Source: Hippophae tibetana
Lineage: Eukaryota; Streptophyta; Magnoliopsida; Rosales; Elaeagnaceae
Assembly: GCA_037013495.1 (NCBI GenBank)
Contig: CM072803.1
Coordinates: 53,953,627 to 54,017,626 of the forward strand
DNA: 64,000 nucleotides
Direction: 5' to 3'
A program made the position numbers and the translations under genes. The notes under the pieces were generated by a model. That model was not told the DNA's origin. It saw only the letters and a list, made by a program, of their open reading frames with translations, and did not search any database. Positions 50,277-63,928 of the stretch are shown piece after piece. The first letter of the stretch is position 1; each line of letters begins with the position of its first letter.

Positions 50277-53200
50277 TAAGTTTTCTTTTACACTTATTTA
50301 TTTTTTCTCATGTTTTGTTCTTATTTTCTCACATTTGTAAGTGATTATTCACAACACAGGAAAATTCATGCAAATCTTATTACCTCCCTGCCAAATGAAA
50401 AAGGTGATTGCAAGAGGTGTTTTTAAACATTATTTGTATACTTCTTGTTACACAGCCTGAAAATTCGTCTAATCGATGAGCGTAATATTTCCCATCTTGT
50501 TTCCAGGCATCTTACTCTTAGAATGGGTTTGTATTGTAGATTCTTAGGGAGAAAGGGATAACTAAAGTTAAATTCAATATGTTGCATTCTAACATAACGA
50601 GAATAAGTTATAAATAAGTTAAGAATAATGATGTCGTAAATGAATTATAAATTAGAATTACTGATACCTTATATAAAATAATGACCAAAATTTTAAAAGT
50701 GTGATACTTTTACATTTTAAGACGTAATAAATTGCTTTTAAATATATAATAACTATAAGGAAATCAAATTTCGAGTTTTCATTCCCGTAAATTTCTTTTG
50801 TAAAATAGACCTGAGAAAATGTTTAAGTTCTCTTTTCCACCCATTTATGTTTCCTTATCTTCTATCATTATTTTCTTTCTTTTGTAAATCTTAATTCCCT
50901 GCATAGGTAAATTGAGGGGAATATTATTACCACCTTTCCAGATGGAAAAGGTGATGGTTAGAAGTTGTTTTGGTCATTATTTGTAAACTTCTTGTTATAT
51001 TGCTAGAAATTTTGCTATTGGGTTTGAGCGTAATATAGCCAATCATATTTCTTTGCTTCTTTCTCTTAGACTAGTTTTGTAAGTACCATTCTTAGTAGAT
51101 AAGGGATAACCAAAGTTAAATTCAATAGGTTGCATTCCAACACCATTAATAACTTATATATAAGTTATGAATATTGATGTTATAAATGAATTATAAATTA
51201 GAATTAGTCATATCTTATATAAAATAATGAAAAACATTTAAAAAAGTTCGATGGTTTGTCATTTTTAGACATAATAAATTCCATTTAAATATATCATAAT
51301 TATAAGGAAATACATTTTGGAGTATTTATTCCCCCAACTTACCGTTGTAAAATAGACAAGAGAAAATGTTTAAGTTTTCTTTTACAATTATTTATTTTTT
51401 CTCATGTTTTGTTCTTATTTTCTCACATTTGTAAGTGATTATTCATAACACAGGAAAATTCATGCAAATCTTATTACCTCCCTGCCAAATGAAAAAGGTG
51501 ATTGCAAGAGGTGTTTTTAAACATTATTTGTATACTTCTTGTTACACAGCCTGAAAATTCGTCTAATCGATGAGCGTAATATTTCCCATCTTGTTTCCAG
51601 GCATCTTACTCTTAGAATGGGTTTGTATTGTAGATTCTTAGGGAGAAAGGGATAACTAAAGTTAAATTCAATATGTTGCATTCTAACATAACGAGAATAA
51701 GTTATAAATAAGTTAAGAATAATGATGTCGTAAATTAATTATAAATTAGAATTACTGATACCTTATATAAAATAATGACCAAAATTTTAAAAGTGTGATA
51801 GTTTTACATTTTAAGGCGTAATAAATTGCTTTTAAATATATAATAACTATAAGGAAATCAAATTTCGAGTTTTCATTCCCGTAAATTTCTTTTGTAAAAT
51901 AGACCTGAGAAAATGTTTAAGTTCTCTTTTCCACCCATTCATGTTTCCTTATCTTCTATCATTATTTTCTTTTTTTTGTAAATCTTAATTCCCCGCATAG
52001 GTAAATTGAGGGGAATATTATTACCACCCTTCCAGATGGAAAAGGTGATGGTTAGAAGTTGTTTTGGTCATTATTTGTAAACTTCTTGTTATATTGCTAG
52101 AAATTTTGCTATTGGGTTTGAGCGTAATATATCCAATCATATTTCTTTGCTTCTTTCTCTTAGACTAGTTTTGTAAGTACCATTCTTAGTAGATAAGGGA
52201 TAACCAAAGTTAAATTCAATAGGTTGCATTCCAACACCATTAATAACTTATATATAAGTTATGAATATTGATGTTATAAATGAATTATAAATTAGAATTA
52301 GTCATATCTTATATAAAATAATGAAAAACATTTAAAAAAGTTCAATGGTTTGTCATTTTTAGACATAATAAATTCCATTTAAATATATCATAATTATAAG
52401 GAAATACATTTTGGAGTATTTATTCCCCCAACTTACCGTTGTAAAATAGACAAGAGAAAATGTTTAAGTTTTCTTTTACAATTATTTATTTTTTCTCATG
52501 TTTTGTTCTTATTTTCTCACATTTGTAAGTGATTATTCATAACACAGGAAAATTCATCCAAATCTTATTACCTCCCTGCCAAATGAAAAAGGTGATTGCA
52601 AGAGGTGTTTTTAAACATTATTTGTATACTTCTTGTTACACAGCCTGAAAATTCGTCTAATCGATGAGCGTAATATTTCCCATCTTGTTTCCAGGCATCT
52701 TACTCTTAGAATGGGTTTGGATTGTAGATTCTTAGGGAGAAAGGGATAACTAAAGTTAAATTCAATATGTTGCATTCTAACATAACGAGAATAAGTTATA
52801 AATAAGTTAAGAATAATGATGTCGTAAATGAATTATAAATTAGAATTACTGATACCTTATATAAAATAATGACCAAAATTTTAAAAGTGTGATAGTTTTA
52901 CATTTTAAGGCGTAATAAATTGCTTTTAAATATATAATAACTATAAGGAAATCAAATTTCGAGTTTTCATTCCCGTAAATTTTTTTGTAAAATAGACCTG
53001 AGAAAATGTTTAAGTTCTCTTTTCCACCCATTCATGTTTCCTTATCTTCTATCATTATTTTCTTTCTTTTGTAAATCTTAATTCCCTGCATAGGTAAATT
53101 GAGGGGAATATTATTACCACCCTTCCAGATGGAAAAGGTGATGGTTAGAAGTTGTTTTGGTCATTATTTGTAAACTTCTTGTTATATTGCTAGAAATTTT

Positions 53201-53557
53201 GCTATTGGGTTTGAGCGTAATATATCCAATCATATTTCTTTGCTTCTTTCTCTTAGACTAGTTTTGTAAGTACCATTCTTAGTAGATAAGGGATAACCAA
53301 AGTTAAATTCAATAGGTTGCATTCCAACACCATTAATAACTTATATATAAGTTATGAATATTTATGTTATAAATGAATTATAAATTAGAATTAGTCATAT
53401 CTTATATAAAATAATGAAAAACATTTAAAAAAGTTCAATGGTTTGTCATTTTTAGACATAATAAATTCCATTTAAATATATCATAATTATAAGGAAATAC
53501 ATTTTGGAGTATTTATTCCCCCAACTTACCGTTCTAAAATAGACAAGAGAAAATGTT
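50277..53557 (+). repeat. Three tandem copies of one B2-A2 dimer (1094 bp)
   Basis: The dimers start at 50277, 51371 and 52465. All share the B variants GGTGATTGCAAGAGGTG, AATTCGTCTAATCGATGAGC, CATCTTGTTTCCAGGCATC, GGATAACTAAAG and AATAATGACCAAAATT, and the A variants CTTGTTATATTGCTAG, ACACCATTAATAAC and AGTCATATCTTATATAAAAT. Period 1093-1094 bp. Only scattered single differences separate them. Confidence 0.88.
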
Positions 53558-55619
53558 TAAGTTTTCTTTTTCAATTATTTATTTTACTCATGTTTTGTTC
53601 TTATTTTATCACATTTGTAAGTGATAATTCACAACACAGGAAAATTCATGCAAATCTTATTACCTCCCTGCCAAATGAAAAAAGGTGATTGCTAGAGGTG
53701 TTTTTAAACATTATTTGTATACTTCTTGTTACACAGCCTGAAAATTCGTATAATCGATGAGCATAATATTTCCCATCATGTTTCGAGGCTTCTTACTCTT
53801 AGAATCGGTTTGGAACGTAGATTCTTAGGGAGAAAGGGATAACCAAAGGTAAATTCAATATGTTGCATTCTAACATAACGAGAATAAGTTATAAACAAGT
53901 TAAGAATAATGATGTCGTAAATGAATTATAAATTAGAATTACTGAAACCTTATATAAAATAATGAACAAAATTTTAAAAGTTTGATTGTTTTACATTTTA
54001 AGACGTAATAAATTGCTTTTAAATATATAATAACTATAAGGAAATCAAATTTCGAGTTTTTCTTCCCGTAACTTTCTTTTGTAAAATAGACATGAGAAAA
54101 TGCTTAAGTTCTCTTTTCCACTCATTTATGTTTCCTCATCTTCTATCATTATTTTCTTTCTTTTGTAAATCTTAATTCCCCGCTTAGGTAAATTGAGGCG
54201 AATATTATTACCACCCTTTCAGATGGAAATGGTGATGGTTAGAAGTTGTTTTGGTCATTATTTGTAAACTTCTTGTTACATTGCTAGAAATTTTGCTATT
54301 GGGTTTGAGCGTAATATATCCAATCATATTTCCTTGCTTCTTTCTCTTAGACTGGTTTTGTAAGTACCATTCTTAGTAGATAAGGGATAACCAAAGTTAA
54401 ATTCAATAGGTTGCATTCCAACACCACTAATAACTTATATATAAGTTATGAATATTGATGTTATAAATGAATTATAAATTAGAATTAGTCATCTCTTATA
54501 TAAAATAATGAAAAAAATTTCAAAAGTTCAATAATTTTCATTTTTAGACATAATAAATTCCATTTATATATTTCCTAATTATATGGAAATACATTTTGGA
54601 GTATTTATTCCCCCAACTTACCGTTGTAAAATAGACAAGAGAAAATGTTTAAGTTTTCTTTTACAATTATTTATTTTTTCTCATGTTTTGTTCTTATTTT
54701 CTCACATTTGTAAGTGATTATTCACAACACAGGAAAATTCATGCAAATCTTATTTACTCCCTACCAAATGAAAAAGGTGATTGCTAGAGGTGTTTTTAAA
54801 CATTATTTGTATACTTCTTGTTACACAGCCTGAAAATTCGTCTAATCGATGAGCGTAATATTTCCCATCTTGTTTCCGGGCATCTTACTCTTAGAATGGG
54901 TTTGGATTGTAGATTCTTAGGGAGAAAGGGATAACTAAAGTTAAATTCAATATGTTGCATTCTAACATAACGAGAATAAGTTATAAATAAGTTAAGAATA
55001 ATGATGTCGTAAATGAATTATAAATTAGAATTACTGATACCTTATATAAAATAATGAACAAAATTTTAAAAGTGTGATAGTTTTACATTTTAAGACGTAA
55101 TAAATTGCTTTTAAATATATAATAACTATAAGGAAATCAAATTTCGAGTTTTCATTCCCGTAAATTTCTTTTGTAAAATAGACCTGAGAAAATGTTTAAG
55201 TTCTCTTTTCCACCCATTTATGTTTCCTCATCTTCTATCATTATTTTCTTTCTTTTGTAAATCTTAATTCCCCGCATAGGTAAATTGAGGGGAATATTAT
55301 TACCACCGTTCCAGATGGAAAAGGTGACGGTTAGAAGTATTTTGGTCATTATTTGTAAACTTCTTGTTATATTGCTATAAATTTTGCTATTGGGTTTGAG
55401 CGTAATATATCCAATCATATTTCTTTGCTTCTATCTCTTAGACTAGTTTTGTAAGTACCATTCTTAGTAGATAAGGGATAAACAAATTTAAGTTCAATAG
55501 GTTGCATTCCAACACCATTAATAACTTATATATAAGTTATGAATATTGATGTTATAAATGAATTATAAATTAGAATTAGTCATCTCTTATATAAAATAAT
55601 GAAAAAAATTTCAAAAGTT
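52892..55619 (+). repeat. Five-monomer duplicated tract, copy 1
   Basis: It matches 56169-58898 with a constant offset of 3278 bp for monomer starts 53011, 53558, 54105, 54650 and 55197. Shared private marks: AAATTTTTTTGTAAAATAG, TTTTTCAATTATTTATTTTA, TTATTTTATCACATTTG, GAGCATAATATTTCCC, GTTTGATTGTTTTAC, GAGAAAATGCTTAAG and CGTTCCAGATGG. One small difference: AGAAGTATTTTGG near 55337 against AGAAGTTGTTTTGG in copy 2. Confidence 0.88.
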
Positions 55620-56168
55620 TTATAGTTTGTCATTTTTAGACATAATAAATTCCATTTAAATATATCATACATATAAGGAAATACATTTTGGAGTATTTAT
55701 TACCGCAACTTACTCTTGTAAAATTGACAAGAGAAAATGTTTAAGTTTTCTTTTACACTTATTAATTTTTTCTCATGTTTTGTACTTATTTTCTCTCATT
55801 TGTAAGTGTTAATTCACAACATAGGAAAATTCATGCAAATCTTATTACCTCCCTGCCAAATGAAAAAAGGTGATTACTACAGGTGTTTTTAAACATTATT
55901 TGTATACTTCTTGTTACACAGGCTGAAAATTCCTATAATCGATGAGCGTAATATTTCCCATTAGGGTTCCTGCCTTCTTACTCTTAGAATAGGTATGGAA
56001 CCTAGATTCTTAGGGAGAAAGGGATAACCAAAGTTAAATTCAATATGTTGCATTCCAACATAATGAGAATAAGTTATAAATAAGATAAGAATACTGATGT
56101 CGTAAATGAATTATAAATTAGAATTACTGATACCATATATAAAATAATGAACAAAATTTTAAAAGTTG
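55620..56168 (+). repeat. Displaced monomer from 14.2 kb upstream
   Basis: A one-monomer-long tract carrying the private variants of 41409-41957 and unlike its neighbours. Left breakpoint: somewhere in the shared ATTTCAAAAGTT up to 55619. Right breakpoint: in the shared GATAGTTTTACATTTTAAG, 56169-56187. It lies exactly between two near-identical copies of a five-monomer tract (52892-55619 and 56169-58898). Register is preserved on both sides. A template-switch or conversion event is plausible; which of the two sites is the source cannot be decided here. Confidence 0.87.
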
Positions 56169-58898
56169 GATAGTTTTACATTTTAAGGCGTAATAAATTG
56201 CTTTTAAATATATAATAACTATAAGGAAATCAAATTTCGAGTTTTCATTCCCGTAAATTTTTTTGTAAAATAGACCTGAGAAAATGTTTAAGTTCTCTTT
56301 TCCACCCATTCATGTTTCCTTATCTTCTATCATTATTTTCTTTCTTTTGTAAATCTTAATTCCCCGCATAGGTAAATTGAGGGGAATATTATTACCACCC
56401 TTCCAGATGGAAAAGGTGATGGTTAGAAGTTGTTTTGGTCATTATTTGTAAACTTCTTGTTATATTGCTAGAAATTTTGCTATTGGGTTTGAGCGTAATA
56501 TATCCAATCATATTTCTTTGCTTCTTTCTCTTAGACTAGTTTTGTAAGTACCATTCTTAGTAGATAAGGGATAACCAAAGTTAAATTCAATAGGTTGCAT
56601 TCCAACACCATTAATAACTTATATATAAGTTATGAATATTTATGTTATAAATGAATTATAAATTAGAATTAGTCATATCTTATATAAAATAATGAAAAAC
56701 ATTTAAAAAAGTTCAATGGTTTGTCATTTTTAGACATAATAAATTCCATTTAAATATATCATAATTATAAGGAAATACATTTTGGAGTATTTATTCCCCC
56801 AACTTACCGTTCTAAAATAGACAAGAGAAAATGTTTAAGTTTTCTTTTTCAATTATTTATTTTACTCATGTTTTGTTCTTATTTTATCACATTTGTAAGT
56901 GATAATTCACAACACAGGAAAATTCATGCAAATCTTATTACCTCCCTGCCAAATGAAAAAAGGTGATTGCTAGAGGTGTTTTTAAACATTATTTGTATAC
57001 TTCTTGTTACACAGCCTGAAAATTCGTATAATCGATGAGCATAATATTTCCCATCATGTTTCGAGGCTTCTTACTCTTAGAATCGGTTTGGAACGTAGAT
57101 TCTTAGGGAGAAAGGGATAACCAAAGGTAAATTCAATATGTTGCATTCTAACATAACGAGAATAAGTTATAAACAAGTTAAGAATAATGATGTCGTAAAT
57201 GAATTATAAATTAGAATTACTGAAACCTTATATAAAATAATGAACAAAATTTTAAAAGTTTGATTGTTTTACATTTTAAGACGTAATAAATTGCTTTTAA
57301 ATATATAATAACTATAAGGAAATCAAATTTCGAGTTTTTCTTCCCGTAACTTTCTTTTGTAAAATAGACATGAGAAAATGCTTAAGTTCTCTTTTCCACT
57401 CATTTATGTTTCCTCATCTTCTATCATTATTTTCTTTCTTTTGTAAATCTTAATTCCCCGCTTAGGTAAATTGAGGCGAATATTATTACCACCCTTTCAG
57501 ATGGAAATGGTGATGGTTAGAAGTTGTTTTGGTCATTATTTGTAAACTTCTTGTTACATTGCTAGAAATTTTGCTATTGGGTTTGAGCGTAATATATCCA
57601 ATCATATTTCCTTGCTTCTTTCTCTTAGACTGGTTTTGTAAGTACCATTCTTAGTAGATAAGGGATAACCAAAGTTAAATTCAATAGGTTGCATTCCAAC
57701 ACCACTAATAACTTATATATAAGTTATGAATATTGATGTTATAAATGAATTATAAATTAGAATTAGTCATCTCTTATATAAAATAATGAAAAAAATTTCA
57801 AAAGTTCAATAATTTTCATTTTTAGACATAATAAATTCCATTTATATATTTCCTAATTATATGGAAATACATTTTGGAGTATTTATTCCCCCAACTTACC
57901 GTTGTAAAATAGACAAGAGAAAATGTTTAAGTTTTCTTTTACAATTATTTATTTTTTCTCATGTTTTGTTCTTATTTTCTCACATTTGTAAGTGATTATT
58001 CACAACACAGGAAAATTCATGCAAATCTTATTTACTCCCTACCAAATGAAAAAGGTGATTGCTAGAGGTGTTTTTAAACATTATTTGTATACTTCTTGTT
58101 ACACAGCCTGAAAATTCGTCTAATCGATGAGCGTAATATTTCCCATCTTGTTTCCGGGCATCTTACTCTTAGAATGGGTTTGGATTGTAGATTCTTAGGG
58201 AGAAAGGGATAACTAAAGTTAAATTCAATATGTTGCATTCTAACATAACGAGAATAAGTTATAAATAAGTTAAGAATAATGATGTCGTAAATGAATTATA
58301 AATTAGAATTACTGATACCTTATATAAAATAATGAACAAAATTTTAAAAGTGTGATAGTTTTACATTTTAAGACGTAATAAATTGCTTTTAAATATATAA
58401 TAACTATAAGGAAATCAAATTTCGAGTTTTCATTCCCGTAAATTTCTTTTGTAAAATAGACCTGAGAAAATGTTTAAGTTCTCTTTTCCACCCATTTATG
58501 TTTCCTCATCTTCTATCATTATTTTCTTTCTTTTGTAAATCTTAATTCCCCGCATAGGTAAATTGAGGGGAATATTATTACCACCGTTCCAGATGGAAAA
58601 GGTGACGGTTAGAAGTTGTTTTGGTCATTATTTGTAAACTTCTTGTTATATTGCTATAAATTTTGCTATTGGGTTTGAGCGTAATATATCCAATCATATT
58701 TCTTTGCTTCTATCTCTTAGACTAGTTTTGTAAGTACCATTCTTAGTAGATAAGGGATAAACAAATTTAAGTTCAATAGGTTGCATTCCAACACCATTAA
58801 TAACTTATATATAAGTTATGAATATTGATGTTATAAATGAATTATAAATTAGAATTAGTCATCTCTTATATAAAATAATGAAAAAAATTTCAAAAGTT
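56169..58898 (+). repeat. Five-monomer duplicated tract, copy 2
   Basis: Second copy of 52892-55619, separated from it by the displaced monomer at 55620-56168, so the full repeat period is six monomers. It ends at CAAAAGTT near 58898, the same word at which copy 1 ends, and then continues as an ordinary A2 end. Confidence 0.87.
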
Positions 58899-60113
58899 CA
58901 ATAGTTTTTCGTTTTTAGACATAATAAATTCCATTTATATATTTCCTAATTATATGGAAATACATTTTGGAGTATTTATTCCCCCAACTTACCGTTGTAA
59001 AATAGACAAGAGAAAATGTTTATGTTTTCTTTTACACTTATTTATATCTTCTCATGTTTTGTCCTTATTTTCTATCCTTTGTAAATATTAATTCCCAGCA
59101 CAGGAAAATTCATGCAAATCTTATTAACTCCCTGCCAAATGGAAAAGGTGATTGCTAGAGGTTTTTTAAACATTATTTGTACAGTTCTTGTTACATAGCC
59201 TGAAAATTCCTATACTCGATGAGCGTAATATTTCTCATCATGTTTCTTGGCTTCTTAATCCAAGAATGGGTTTGGTACCTAGATTCTTAGGAAGAATGGG
59301 ATAACCATAGTTAAATTCAATAGGTTGCATTCTAACACAACCAGAATAACTTAAAAATAAGTTAAGAATAATGATGTCGTAAATGAATTATAAATTAGAA
59401 TTACTCATACCTTATATAAAATAATGAACAAAATTTTTAAAGTTTGATAGTTTTACATTTTAAGACGTAATAAATTGCTTTTAAATATATAATAACTATA
59501 AGGAAATCAAATTTCGAGTTTTTATTCCCGAAACTTTCTTTTGTAAAATAGACGTGAGAAAATGTTTAAGTTCTATTTCCCACTCATTTATGTTTCCTCA
59601 TCTTCTATCATTATTTTCTTTCTTTTGTAAATCTTAATTCCCTGCATAGGTAAATTGAGGCGAATATTATTACCACCCTTCCAAATGGATATGGTGATGG
59701 TTAGAAGTTGTTTTGGTCATTATTTGTAAACTTCTTGTTACATTGCTAGAAATTTTGCTATTGGGTTTGAGCGTAATATATCCAATCCTATTTCTTTGCT
59801 TCTTTCACTTAGATTGGGTTTGTAAGTAAGATTCTTAGTAGATAAGGGATAACCAAAGTTATATTCAATAGGTTGCATTCCAACACTACTAATAACTTTT
59901 ATATAAGTTATGAATATTGATGTTATAAATGAATTATAAATTAGAATTAGTCATCTCTTATATAAAATAATGAAAAACATTTAAAACATTCCAATGGTTT
60001 GTCATTTTTAGACATAATAAATTCCATTTAAATATATCATAATTATAAGGAAATACATTTTGGAGTATTTATTCCCCCAACTTACCGTTGTAAAATAGAC
60101 AAGAGAAAAGGTT

Positions 60114-63100
60114 TAAGTTTTCTTTTTCAATTATTTATTTTTTCTCATGTTTTGTTCTTATTTTCTCACATTTGTAAGTGATTATTCACAACACAGGAAA
60201 ATTCATGCAAATCTTATTACCTCCCTGCCAAATGAAAAAGGTGATTGCTAGAGGTGTTTTTAAATATTATTTGCATACTTCTTGTTACACAGCATGAAAA
60301 TTCGTATAATCGATGAGCGTAATATTTCCAATCATGTTTCCAGGCTTCTTACTCTTAGAATCGGTTTGGAACGTAGATTCTTAGGGAGAAAGGGATAACA
60401 AAAGGTAAATTCAATATGTTGCATTCTAACATAACGAGAATAAGTTATAAACAAGTTAAGAATAATGATGTCGTAAATGAATTATAAATTAGAATTACTC
60501 ATACCTTATATAAAATAATGAACAAAAGTTTAAAAGTTTGATAGTTTTACATTTTAAGATGTAATAAATTGCTTTTAAATATATAATAACTATAAGGAAA
60601 TCAAATTTCGAGTTTTTCTTCCCGTAACTTTCTTTTGTAAAATAGACATGAGAAAATGTTTAAGTTCTCTTTTCCACTCATTTATGTTTCCTCATCTTCT
60701 ATCATGATTTTCTTTCTTTTGTAAATCTTAATTCCCCGCATAGGTAAATTGAGGCGAATATTATTACCACCCTTCCAGATGGAAATGGTGATGGTTAGAA
60801 GTTGTTTTGGTCATTATTTTTAAACTTCTTGTTACAACGCTAGAAATTTTGCTATTGGGTTTGAGCGTAATATATCCAATCATATTTCCTTGCTTCTTTC
60901 TCTTAGACTGGTTTTGTAAGTACCATTCTTAGTAGATAAGGGATAACCAAAGTTAAATTCAATAGGTTGCATTCCAACACCAGTAATAACTTATATATAA
61001 GTTATGAATATTTAATGTTATAAATGAATTATAAATTAGAATTAGTCATCTCTTATATAAAATAATGAAAAAAATTTCAAAAGTTCAATAGTTTGTCATT
61101 TTTAGACATAATAAATTCCATTTATATATTTCCTAATTATATGGAAATACATTTTGGAGTATTTATTCCCCCAATTTACCGTTGTAAAATTGACAAGAGA
61201 AAATGTTTAAGTTTTCTTTTACACTTATTTATTTTTTCTCATGTTTTGTTCTTATTTTCTCACATTTGTAAGTGTGTATTCACAACACAGGAAAATTCAT
61301 GCAAATCTTATTACCTCCCTGCCAAATGAAATAGGTGATTGCTAGAGGTGTTTTTAAACATTATTTGTATACTTCTTGTTACACAGCCTGAAAATTCGTA
61401 TAATCGATGAGCGTAATATTTCCCATCATGTTTCCAGGCTTCTTACTCTTAGAATGGGTTTGGAACGTAGATTCTTAGGGAGTAAGGGAAAACCAAAGTT
61501 AAATTCAATATGTTGCATTCTAACATAACGAAAATAAGTTAAGAATAATGATGCCGTAAATGAATTATAAATTAGAATTACTGAGATTTTATATAAAATA
61601 ATGAACAAAATTTTAAAAGTGTGATAGTTTTACATTTTAAGACGTAATAAATTGCTTTTAAATATATAATAACTATAAGGAAATCAAATTTCGAGTTTTT
61701 ATTCCCGTAACTTTCTTTTGTAAAATAGACATGAGAAAATGTTTAAGTTCTCTTTTCCACTCATTTATGTTTCCTCATCTTCTATCATTATTTTCTTTCT
61801 TTTGTAAATCTTAATTCCCCGCATAGGTAAATTGAGGGGAATATTATTACCACCCTTCCAGATGGAAAAGGTGATGGTTAGAAGTTGTTTTGGTCATTAT
61901 TTGTAAACTTCTTGTTACATTGCTAGAAATTTTACTATTGGGTTTGAGCGTAATATATCCAATCCTATTTCTTTGCTTCTTTCTCTTAGACTGGGTTTGT
62001 AAGTACCATTATTAGTAGATAAGGGATAACCAAAGTTAAATTCAATAGGTTGCATTCCAACACCACTAATAACTTATATATAAGTTATGAATATTGATGT
62101 TATAAATGAATTATAAATTAGAATTAGTCATCTCTTATATAAAATAATGAAGAAAAATTCAAAAGTTCAATAGTTTGTCATTTTTAGACATAATAAATTC
62201 CATTTAAATATATCCTAATTAGAAGGATATACATGTTGGAGTATTTATTCCCCCAACTTACCGTTGTAAAATAGACAAGAGAAAATGTTTAAGTTTTCTT
62301 TTTCAATTATTTATTTTTTCTCATGTTTTGTTCTTATTTTCTCACATTTGTAAGTGATTATTCACAACACAGGAAAATTCATGCAAATCTTATTACCTCC
62401 CTGCCAAATGAAAAAGGTGATTGCTAGAGGTGTTTTTAAATATTATTTGCATACTTCTTGTTACACAGCATGAAAATTCGTATAATCGATGAGCGTAATA
62501 TTTCCAATCATGTTTCCAGGCTTCTTACTCTTAGAATCGGTTTGGAACGTAGATTCTTAGGGAGAAAGGGATAACAAAAGGTAAATTCAATATGTTGCAT
62601 TCTAACATAACGAGAATAAGTTATAAACAAGTTAAGAATAATGATGTCGTAAATGAATTATAAATTAGAATTACTCATACCTTATATAAAATAATGAACA
62701 AAATTTTAAAAGTTTGATAGTTTTACATTTTAAGACGTAATAAATTGCTTTTAAATATATAATAACTATAAGGAAATCAAATTTCGAGTTTTTATTCCCG
62801 TAACTTTCTTTTGTAAAATAGACATGAGAAAATGTTTAAGTTCTCTTTTCCACTCATTTATGTTTCCTCATCTTCTATCATTATTTTCTTTCTTTTGTAA
62901 ATCTTAATTCCCCGCATAGGTAAATTGAGGGGAATATTATTACCACCCTTCCAGATGGAAAAGGTGATGGTTAGAAGTTGTTTTGGTCATTATTTGTAAA
63001 CTTCTTGTTACATTGCTAGAAATTTTACTATTGGGTTTGAGCGTAATATATCCAATCCTATTTCTTTGCTTCTTTCTCTTAGACTGGGTTTGTAAGTACC

Positions 63101-63382
63101 ATTATTAGTAGATAAGGGATAACCAAAGTTAAATTCAATAGGTTGCATTCCAACACCACTAATAACTTATATATAAGTTATGAATATTGATGTTATAAAT
63201 GAATTATAAATTAGAATTAGTCATCTCTTATATAAAATAATGAAGAAAAATTCAAAAGTTCAATAGTTTGTCATTTTTAGACATAATAAATTCCATTTAA
63301 ATATATCCTAATTAGAAGGATATACATGTTGGAGTATTTATTCCCCCAACTTACCGTTGTAAAATAGACAAGAGAAAATGTT
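60114..63382 (+). repeat. Overlapping 4-monomer and dimer duplications
   Basis: The B at 60114 and the B at 62290 (offset 2176 bp) share TAAATATTATTTGCATAC, ACACAGCATGAAAATTCG, TATTTCCAATCATG and GGGATAACAAAAGG. The A at 61744 and the A at 62837 (offset 1093 bp) share GAAATTTTACTATTGGG, AATCCTATTTCTTTGC, ACCATTATTAGTAG and AATTAGAAGGATATACATG. The two sets interleave, so no single tandem duplication explains both; at least two exchanges or a conversion are needed. The early part of the A variant set also occurs in the A at 43173, 18.6 kb away. Confidence 0.78.
61208..61743 (+). repeat. B2 monomer with ~11 bp deletion
   Basis: Length 536 bp. At about 61530 the text reads ACGAAAATAAGTTAAGAATA where other B2 monomers have a TTATAAATAAG tract in between. 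The monomer is otherwise normal. Confidence 0.8.
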
Positions 63383-63928
63383 TAAGTTTTCTTTTTCAAT
63401 TATTTATTTTTTCTCATGTTTTGTTCTTATTTTCTCACATTTGTAAGTGATTATTCACAACACAGGAAAATTCATGCAAATCTTATTACCTCCCTGCCAA
63501 ATGAAAAAGGTGATTGCTAGAGGTGTTTTTAAACATTATTTTTATACTTCTTGTTACACAGCCTGAAAATTCGTATAATCGATGAGCGTAATATTTCCCA
63601 TCATGTTTCCAAGCTTCTTACTCTTAGAATGGGTTTGGAACGTAGATTCTTAGGGAGAAAGGGATAACCAAAGTTAAATTCAATATGTTGCATTCTAACA
63701 TAACGAGAATAAGTTATAAATAAGTTAAGAATAATGATGTCGTAAATGAATTATAAATTAGAATTACTGATATTTTATATAAAATAATGAACAAAATTTT
63801 AAAAGTGTGATAGATTTACATTTAAGACGTAATAAATTTCTTTTAAATATATAATAACTATAAGGAAATCAAATTTCGAGTTTTTATTCCCGTAACTTTC
63901 TTTTGTAAAATAGACATGAGAAAATGTT

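Noticed and set aside
52846-56309. Minus-strand open frames of 61 codons at 52846 and 56124, and others at 55218 and 61426
   Set aside because: Satellite B-A boundaries in duplicated tracts; no conservation of the frame in other monomers.
49069-61329. Plus-strand open frames of 60 and 78 codons at 49069 and 61093 (hydrophobic, membrane-like)
   Set aside because: The F/L/I/Y-rich translation is what T-rich DNA gives in this frame. Both lie across an A2-B2 boundary and most sibling monomers have stops.
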